A DNA stretch of 51,288 bases. Origin: Vibrio tetraodonis. Lineage in GTDB: Bacteria > Pseudomonadota > Gammaproteobacteria > Enterobacterales > Vibrionaceae. Under the pieces are notes generated by a model that was not told where the DNA came from, searched no databases, and saw only the letters and a list, made by a program, of their open reading frames with translations. Of this stretch, positions 45,947 through 51,288 are shown piece by piece; positions within the stretch are counted from its first letter, which is position 1, and each line of letters starts with the position of its first letter. A program made the translations under genes and the position numbers. The stretch is from assembly GCF_003350295.1 (NCBI RefSeq), contig NZ_QLYY01000020.1, forward strand, positions 89,596 through 140,883. The letters are read 5' to 3'.

Positions 45947-46129
45947 ATGGCAGCTAAAATCATCATAGTGCTCGCGACTTTGCTCCAAATCTTCATTGCT
46001 ACGCAAAGTGAAGGATTAATGAGAGCATTAGTCGAATTGTCAGCGTTTCTTATGCTTATCTCTTTACTCTTAGAATTCAAGCCCAAGCGGCAAAGTCGAG
46101 TGAGTAAGGTGAAGCTCCATGAGCATTAA
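45947..46129 (+). CDS. Possible small two-helix membrane protein
   Basis: 60 residues with two hydrophobic helices ([17 protein letters not shown] and [17 protein letters not shown]) joined by a short polar turn, then a basic tail [12 protein letters not shown]. The composition is that of a real membrane protein, but the ribosome binding site is weak (GGATATATAG). It overlaps the convergent yeiH-like gene by 4 bases. An antisense frame of similar length exists, so the call is tentative. Confidence 0.45.
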   Translation: MAAKIIIVLATLLQIFIATQSEGLMRALVELSAFLMLISLLLEFKPKRQSRVSKVKLHEH

Positions 46130-47067
46130 GTCAGTAAAAGCCAAGCCAGTGAACTGCATGAAATCCCGATCCATAACGTAACACCAAACACGAGAGGCTT
46201 AGGTCCGGCTGATTTAAGCTTTTCCACCGAAATACCACAGCCAATCAAGAATAGGCAAACGACTAGGGCTTTTTTGGCAATATCAAATACGGTCTGGTAG
46301 AAGAATTCAAATTGAGGAAGAAGATCACTAATGGCAATGGCCAGGCAGTAAAACAAGATGAAGTAGGGGATGGTGATTTTTTTAGAGTCACTGCGAAACA
46401 GAAAAGCGCTGAACAATGCGACCGGAATGATCCATAGTGCACGAGCGAGCTTGAGTGTTGTGGCCGTTGTTAACGCTTCTTCCCCATAGGCGGAGGCTGC
46501 CCCCACCACAGATGAGGTATCATGTATAGCAATGGCAGCCCATGTTCCAAAGGTATGTTGGTCAAGACCAACGGCATGGCCAATAACAGGAAAGATAAAC
46601 AGAGCTAGTGAGTTGAGCACGAACACAGTCGCCAGAGATAAGCCGATTTGCCCGTCATTGGCTTTTATAGCTGGTGCGACAGCTGCTATGGCGCTACCAC
46701 CACAAATTGCGGTACCAGAACAAATCAAATAGCCAGTTTTTTTATCTAGCTTAAATGCTTTTGCTGTCCACAAACCGATGAGAAGCGTTCCGACAATGGT
46801 TGCGACGATCAAACCAATGCCATCAGAAGTTACGGCCAACGCATCGTTAAAATGAATACCAAAGCCCAAACCGACAATAGAATATGCGAGCAACTTTTTG
46901 GTGATTTTAGCAAGATTAAACTCGTGAGGTACTAAGCCTAGTGTTGCAAGCAAAAAGCCGATAATTAGCGCAGTTGGAGACGTAACAAAAGGAGTCAGAC
47001 AAGCAATTAAGGCAAGCCAGAATACAAGTTGGTTTTTTATTAGGTTCATCGACAAAGTACTTTTCAT
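46126..47067 (-). CDS. YeiH-type putative sulfate/anion exporter (UPF0324)
   Basis: Inner-membrane protein of the YeiH family, 313 residues, about 9-10 helices. The hallmark [20 protein letters not shown] is present, along with [19 protein letters not shown] and the C-terminal [18 protein letters not shown]. Members are annotated as putative sulfate exporters on thin evidence. A weak ribosome binding site makes the exact start uncertain (alternative ATG at 47049). Confidence 0.88.
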   Translation of the reverse strand: MKSTLSMNLIKNQLVFWLALIACLTPFVTSPTALIIGFLLATLGLVPHEFNLAKITKKLLAYSIVGLGFGIHFNDALAVTSDGIGLIVATIVGTLLIGLWTAKAFKLDKKTGYLICSGTAICGGSAIAAVAPAIKANDGQIGLSLATVFVLNSLALFIFPVIGHAVGLDQHTFGTWAAIAIHDTSSVVGAASAYGEEALTTATTLKLARALWIIPVALFSAFLFRSDSKKITIPYFILFYCLAIAISDLLPQFEFFYQTVFDIAKKALVVCLFLIGCGISVEKLKSAGPKPLVFGVTLWIGISCSSLAWLLLT

Positions 47068-47179
47068 AGATAGTGCTAAAGTGTAGCGGACTCAGGTAAA
47101 GAAATAGATTTAATTTGTTTTAACCCTTGTTCAGAAAACCTGAACAGGGCGGTTATCTTGATCAGATATAACATCAACT

Positions 47180-49051
47180 CTACTTCCAATCTCCTCGTAG
47201 TTTAGAAACTTCGGCATGCATGCGCTCAGAGGTTGCATCGCTTGGCTCAACAGCAGGTCCTGCTTCAACCTCCAATTTTGACCAAAATCGAGAGGGAAAA
47301 CCCTGACAAGCCCTTCCTTTGTAGCGGCTGAAGTAGCTACCCCATAACCCTTTTAGTGCTATCGGAATAACAGGTACTGGGCTTCTATGCAGGATAATGT
47401 CTATCCCACGCATAAATTCGTTCATATCTCCTGTACTTGTCAGTTTCCCCTCAGGAAAAACACAGACAAGCTCTCCTTGTTTGAGAGCCTGCTCGGTCTC
47501 ACGAAATGCATCACGGATTGAGTTGCGGCTAGACGCTGATATGGGTATTACCGCCGCTCTTTTGAGGAACCGGCGCAGGAGCGGTAGATTGGCATATTCC
47601 TCTTCCATCACAAAGCGAATTAATCTGGGACATACAGCGCTGAGGAGCAGGGCATCCATGTAGCTGACATGATTACATACAATGAGCGCGCCGCCTTTTT
47701 CTGGTATGTGATGTAGGTTTTTATGCTTAACTCGATACATAGTATGTGTGACAGCCCAAGTTATAAAGCGGACCGTACGTATCGGCACTCGAAGCAATAA
47801 GGCGATAGCGACACAGATATTCATGGCTGCTAAAAGTAAGAAAAGCGCGGGAATACTCATTCCTATAACGGCGAGACAAACAATACCCAATACGGCACTG
47901 CCAACCATAAAGAGCGAGTTGTATATGTTAAGCGCGGCAATAACTTGTGCGCGCTGATTAACCTTTGCTCTGTGCTGCATGAAAGCATAGAGAGGGACAA
48001 TAAAAATGCCGCCCGAGATACCTAGCATGAGCAGTGAAGCAAACGCGGGCCATAAGGGGGAATAAGAAATAAAGGCACTGAAAGTCTGCATTTCAGGGAG
48101 TTGGTTTGGCACGGACAATGCTAGGCTCAACCCAAAAGCTGAAATACCTATGCTGCCTAAAGGTACGATACCCAGTTCAATGCGGTGATTAGACAGTTTA
48201 TCGCAAGCGAGCGATCCCAGAGCAATCCCGACTGAAAAAAGTGCTAAAAGAAAGGACACTGCGCTTTCGCTACCATTGAGGTAAGTTTTAGTAAAATTGG
48301 GAAACTGAGTGAGGTAGGCTGCACCTAAAAACCAAAACCAACTGATTGCCATCAGAGCTTGAAAAACAGATCGATCAGATTTGGCTATGGCAAGAGTATT
48401 GCGAAGTTGTTTAATTGGCTGCCAGCGAAACTTAAGATCAGGAGCACTTGGCGCTGCGGTGGGAATTGCGCAGCTTGCCATGTATCCCAGTAAAGCAAAA
48501 ACAATGACCCCAGCGGCAGCAATATACTTCGCTCCTTCCGCCGATGCTATAACGCCAGCTCCCAAAGTTCCAAGTAAGATGGCCAGGAAAGTCCCCGTCT
48601 CTACGAGCGCATTGCCAGGCACTAGCTCTTTGGGTTTTAATTGCTGGGGTAGGAGAGCGTATTTGACTGGTCCAAAAAAGGCGGATTGTGTGCCCATTAA
48701 AAACAGCAAAATAAGAAGAATAATATAGCTTTCCGTAATAAAGCCAATTGCGCCAAGACACATTATGCCAATTTCGACCAGCTTTACTTTACGAATGAAC
48801 CAAGACTTTTCATATTTATCGGCTAGGACGCCAGCGGATGCAGAAAACAGGAAAAAAGGCAGGATAAATAGCCCAGCAGCTAGATTGATAAAAAGATCAC
48901 TGGATATGGGAAGGGCATCAGCGCCTGCGAAAGCAACAAATAGCAACAAGACATTTTTGAAAATGTTGTCGTTGAATGCGCCGAAAAATTGAGTGATAAA
49001 GTAAGGAAGAAATCGCCTTTTCCCTAACAGCGATGTTTGCTTATGTGGCAT
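47180..49051 (-). CDS. LplT-like transporter fused to a PlsC-type acyltransferase
   Basis: 623 residues. An N-terminal MFS half (about 1-420) starts FLPYFITQFFGAFNDNIFKN, as in lysophospholipid flippase LplT. A C-terminal acyltransferase (about 425-623) has the NHVSYMD block (H-x4-D) and the FPEGKLTSTGD block of PlsC enzymes. E. coli splits these functions between LplT and the Aas enzyme; here the acyl-ACP ligase part of Aas is absent. It should import lysophospholipid and re-acylate it. AAGGAA precedes the ATG. It lies 26 bases after a TetR gene on the same strand. Confidence 0.9.
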   Translation of the reverse strand: MPHKQTSLLGKRRFLPYFITQFFGAFNDNIFKNVLLLFVAFAGADALPISSDLFINLAAGLFILPFFLFSASAGVLADKYEKSWFIRKVKLVEIGIMCLGAIGFITESYIILLILLFLMGTQSAFFGPVKYALLPQQLKPKELVPGNALVETGTFLAILLGTLGAGVIASAEGAKYIAAAGVIVFALLGYMASCAIPTAAPSAPDLKFRWQPIKQLRNTLAIAKSDRSVFQALMAISWFWFLGAAYLTQFPNFTKTYLNGSESAVSFLLALFSVGIALGSLACDKLSNHRIELGIVPLGSIGISAFGLSLALSVPNQLPEMQTFSAFISYSPLWPAFASLLMLGISGGIFIVPLYAFMQHRAKVNQRAQVIAALNIYNSLFMVGSAVLGIVCLAVIGMSIPALFLLLAAMNICVAIALLLRVPIRTVRFITWAVTHTMYRVKHKNLHHIPEKGGALIVCNHVSYMDALLLSAVCPRLIRFVMEEEYANLPLLRRFLKRAAVIPISASSRNSIRDAFRETEQALKQGELVCVFPEGKLTSTGDMNEFMRGIDIILHRSPVPVIPIALKGLWGSYFSRYKGRACQGFPSRFWSKLEVEAGPAVEPSDATSERMHAEVSKLRGDWK

Positions 49052-49077
49052 GGATTTCCTTTTCCCGTAGAGGATGT

Positions 49078-49668
49078 TTACCAGTTGGCAATATAGCTCG
49101 ACAGCAAATTGTCTATCAGCTTTTTGCCGTCAATTGGCTCTGCGGCAAAAAATTTATCATCAACACTGAGTAAAGTAATGCCATGCACACCGGACCAGAG
49201 AACGCGGCTAGCTTGCAGGACTTCCTGTTTAGTCCTCTGAGGCGCCAAATGAGATAGAAGTTGCTCAAGCATCCCCGTCATATTGGCAATTCTTTCTGCT
49301 TGCCATTCTGGCAAAGCTTCACCATTCATATTGTGCTCAAAAATGAGCTGCCATCGATGGGGATGTTTCTTTGCGAAATCATGGTAGCAATAAGCAAGCT
49401 GATATAAAGCGGTTTTAGTGTCAGGACTTTGTTCGACAACCTCTTTAGCTTCACTCGCTAACTCGTCCAGTGTTTGAGCGACGGCATGAAGTAATAGTAA
49501 ATTATAACTCCCGAAGACGTTAACCAATGTGCTGGGTACATAACCAATCATATTTGCGACTTTACGAAGGCTTAGCTCGTGATAAGAGTTCTCATTAAGG
49601 AAATCCTTAACAGTGTTTAACGTGATAGATATTAGCTCTTCACGTGTATGGTCGTTTCTACGGGCCAT
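49078..49668 (-). CDS. TetR-family transcriptional regulator
   Basis: 196 residues. N-terminal helix-turn-helix at about 10-55: ARRNDHTREELISITLNTVK, then ELSLRKVANMIGYVPSTLVN. The C-terminal half is helical and shows no further recognised motif beyond WSGVHGITLLS, typical of TetR_C domains. It is the first gene of a two-gene unit with the LplT-PlsC fusion and probably regulates it and itself. The ligand is unknown; an acyl compound would suit the partner. Confidence 0.88.
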   Translation of the reverse strand: MARRNDHTREELISITLNTVKDFLNENSYHELSLRKVANMIGYVPSTLVNVFGSYNLLLLHAVAQTLDELASEAKEVVEQSPDTKTALYQLAYCYHDFAKKHPHRWQLIFEHNMNGEALPEWQAERIANMTGMLEQLLSHLAPQRTKQEVLQASRVLWSGVHGITLLSVDDKFFAAEPIDGKKLIDNLLSSYIANW

Positions 49669-49866
49669 GGCAAAATGTCGAAAATGAACGATGTTCGATA
49701 TTCTATCAGGCTCTTAGCCCAGCGCAACTGACCAATTGTGGAATTTGCAACACTTTGATACATGTCTCGACATTGATGGTATTTTCATCTTGTGATACAC
49801 GCGCTACTATTGCAGAGTTAGTATAACTATTACCTCATCTGAGAAATCCTAAGGCAAACTAAAACT

Positions 49867-50745
49867 ATGAAAAAACTTTTCTCCCTTGTTGCCCTGTTAA
49901 TGGTGTCTGTTGCCATTACTCCGATCGCTGAAGCTAAGAAGTTCGGTGGCGGCAAGTCATTTGGTAAAAGCTACAAAACGGCTCCAGCGCCAAAGCAACA
50001 ACAGCAAAACAACAATACCATAGGTAAGGACCAAGCGACCAAATCGCCCAGCTCAAGCAAAAAAGGTCTAATGGGTGGTTTATTGGGTGGCTTACTGGCT
50101 GGTGGTCTTTTGGCGGCTTTCTTTGGCGGCGCTTTTGAGGGTATTCAATTCATGGATATTCTTATCATGGGTCTGATTGCCTTTGTTATTTTCAAGTTAA
50201 TGAAAGGCGTGCTGGGTGCCAAACAAGGCAGCATGAACCAACAAAGACAGCAACCTGCGTTTGGCGGTAGCGCACCAAAGTTTGAGCAGCCTAATGTTCA
50301 TAACTTCGAGCAGCAGCCTCAACAAGGTTCACAAGGTGGATTTGGCTTTGGTGCTACGTCAGATGTCCCTCACAACTATCCACCAGGTTTTGATCAAGCT
50401 GCTTTTATCAACGGTTCACGTGAACACTACCGTATTCTCCAAGGAGCTTGGAATCACAACCAGTTAGACACCATAAAGGAATATGTATCGCCAAGCTTGT
50501 TTGCAGACCTTCAGCAAGAGCGTGCAAAATTTGACGGTGAACAGCATACCGATGTCATGTATGTTGATGCTGAAATTGTTCGAGCAGATCATGATGGTAG
50601 CAAGGCTCAACTTAGCATTCAGTTCAGTGGCCGCTACCGTGACGCAGTGGAAAATGTTGAAGAAAGCATCGAAGATATTTGGCACCTTGAGCGTGACTTG
50701 ACCACTGACAATGCTCCTTGGTTAATTGTCGGTATACAAGGTTAA
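49867..50745 (+). CDS. Tim44-like domain membrane protein
   Basis: 292 residues. Signal-like N-terminus MKKLFSLVALLMVSVAITPI with cleavage likely after AEA. A Gln/Asn/Ser-rich linker precedes a Gly-rich helix pair (about 68-112, LMGGLLGGLLAGGLLAAFFG and FMDILIMGLIAFVIFKLMKG). A further Gln-rich stretch leads into a Tim44-like domain at about 170-292 (FINGSREHYRILQGAWNHNQ, DTIKEYVSPSLFADL, EDIWHLERDL). Tim44 of mitochondria anchors the import motor; the bacterial family's role is not settled. It stands alone and is divergent from the TetR gene. Confidence 0.86.
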   Translation: MKKLFSLVALLMVSVAITPIAEAKKFGGGKSFGKSYKTAPAPKQQQQNNNTIGKDQATKSPSSSKKGLMGGLLGGLLAGGLLAAFFGGAFEGIQFMDILIMGLIAFVIFKLMKGVLGAKQGSMNQQRQQPAFGGSAPKFEQPNVHNFEQQPQQGSQGGFGFGATSDVPHNYPPGFDQAAFINGSREHYRILQGAWNHNQLDTIKEYVSPSLFADLQQERAKFDGEQHTDVMYVDAEIVRADHDGSKAQLSIQFSGRYRDAVENVEESIEDIWHLERDLTTDNAPWLIVGIQG

Positions 50746-50769
50746 TCCAATACCATAATAAAAAGCCCA

Positions 50770-51288
50770 AGCGATATGCTTTAATGCCGTTCGGATAAGT
50801 ATTAATACTTATATCTAAATGGATATTTGGCCCGAACAAAGAGGACTGAACGTGGAAACGTTCGGTCCTTTCTTTTATCTGGCAAAATGAAATGGCTGAT
50901 GCTCTCTCGCATTTGTTTGAGCCTGACAGATAAAGTGCCATCGGGGCTGAGCGCTAGCCATCGCAACTGGGCATCTATCAAATTTATTGCTGCTGTGAAG
51001 CTAACCCGAGTTGGGCTTACATTGGCATCTTCGGCAATATGAATCATTTCTAAACGTACTAAATTATAGGCAAGCAAAATGCCCCAAAGCTCTTGTCTAA
51101 CTCCAGCAGCAAAGCGACTTCTAAGTGTCACTTCACTCTGCAACTGAGTTTGCTTGATTTCACCGTAACCTTCTTCAATTTGCCATCGTTGCCAGTAGAT
51201 ACTTAATAGCTGCTCCAATGGATACTTTTGAGGGTCTACTAACGAGGTTATGAACCCTTCAATCTCACCTTGCGGAGCTGTATACAGG
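50770..51288 (-). mobile_element. Right end of an IS4-family insertion sequence (partial)
   Basis: Contains the 3' part of the transposase gene. The outer boundary must lie between the Tim44-like gene (ends 50745) and the transposase stop (50802). I could not identify the terminal inverted repeat without the other end, so the start at 50770 is approximate. Confidence 0.5.
50802..51287 (-). CDS. IS4-family transposase, C-terminal part, truncated by the window edge
   Basis: The frame stays open from the stop at 50802 to base 51287 at the window edge (162 codons including the stop), so the TTG at 51218 is internal. The residues YWQRWQIEEGYGEIK match the IS4 signature Y-x2-R-x3-E-x6-K exactly and include the last catalytic Glu. 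The N-terminal part, with the two catalytic Asp, lies outside. It is probably intact beyond the window, but this cannot be checked. Confidence 0.88.
   Translation of the reverse strand: MYTAPQGEIEGFITSLVDPQKYPLEQLLSIYWQRWQIEEGYGEIKQTQLQSEVTLRSRFAAGVRQELWGILLAYNLVRLEMIHIAEDANVSPTRVSFTAAINLIDAQLRWLALSPDGTLSVRLKQMRESISHFILPDKRKDRTFPRSVLFVRAKYPFRYKY

Noticed and set aside
48438..48761. 107-codon open frame in the other frame of the LplT-PlsC gene
   Set aside because: Trp/Cys-rich translation typical of an out-of-frame reading of a membrane protein gene.
1..51288. CRISPR array, rRNA or tRNA genes
   Set aside because: No regularly spaced repeats and no recognisable rRNA or tRNA segments were seen by reading.

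Overview
The window reads as chromosomal DNA of a marine gammaproteobacterium of the Vibrio type (Vibrionaceae). This rests on protein similarity recognised by eye to E. coli and Vibrio families and on gene order: pabC-mltG-tmk-holB-tatD-ptsG, pykA next to mlc and cheV, yciK/sohB, yfbR-alaA, and menF-D-H-B-C-E. A rhombosortase (the protease of GlyGly-CTERM sorting) is also typical of this group. No rRNA, tRNA or CRISPR was seen.

Layout. 1-3996: cell-wall, folate and replication operon (pabC partial, mltG, tmk, holB, tatD), tightly overlapped. 3997-5966: ptsG glucose PTS permease with a ROK/Mlc-like operator upstream and a strong terminator. 6084-9195: a small secreted beta-rich protein, a Na+-dependent NSS transporter with its tiny MetS-like partner, and a small outer-membrane-like barrel. 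9329-10584: a YnhF-like microprotein just ahead of a patatin phospholipase. 10607-14623: pykA, mlc and cheV. 14714-19904: the imuA-imuB-dnaE2 mutagenesis operon under a clear LexA box. 19999-21893: yciK and sohB. 21967-23451: an unusual 494-residue protein with a polyproline stretch followed by a WH2-like actin-binding motif, the most striking gene here. 23859-29151: rhlE, rhombosortase, DTW protein, adenine deaminase and a dGTPase-like enzyme. 29236-35742: an accessory-looking block with a polyphosphate-polymerase (VTC) / CotH-beta-helix / DUF4956 operon, a periplasmic binding protein and a divergent beta-barrel protein. 35752-45026: a YfbR-like nucleotidase with an altered HD motif, alaA, and the whole menaquinone cluster. 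45044-49668: GntR/UTRA regulator, YeiH transporter, an LplT-PlsC fusion with a TetR regulator. 49867-51288: a Tim44-like membrane protein and the C-terminal part of an IS4-family transposase running off the window.

How genes work together. Mlc (12333-13550) is the classical repressor of ptsG, and both lie here; a 21-bp near-palindrome of ROK type sits upstream of ptsG, and a CRP-type site lies upstream of mlc. PtsG feeds glycolysis, whose last step is PykA. The men genes make the quinone for anaerobic respiration. ImuA/ImuB/DnaE2 act together in SOS mutagenesis. VTC, CotH and DUF4956 recur together in bacteria, but their joint function is not settled.

Best candidate for something undescribed: the proline-rich/WH2 protein at 21967-23451, whose architecture recalls the Vibrio type III effectors VopF/VopL although no secretion genes are in view. 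Second: the VTC-CotH-DUF4956 block with its associated binding protein and barrel. All functional calls rest on reading the sequence; no database search was run.
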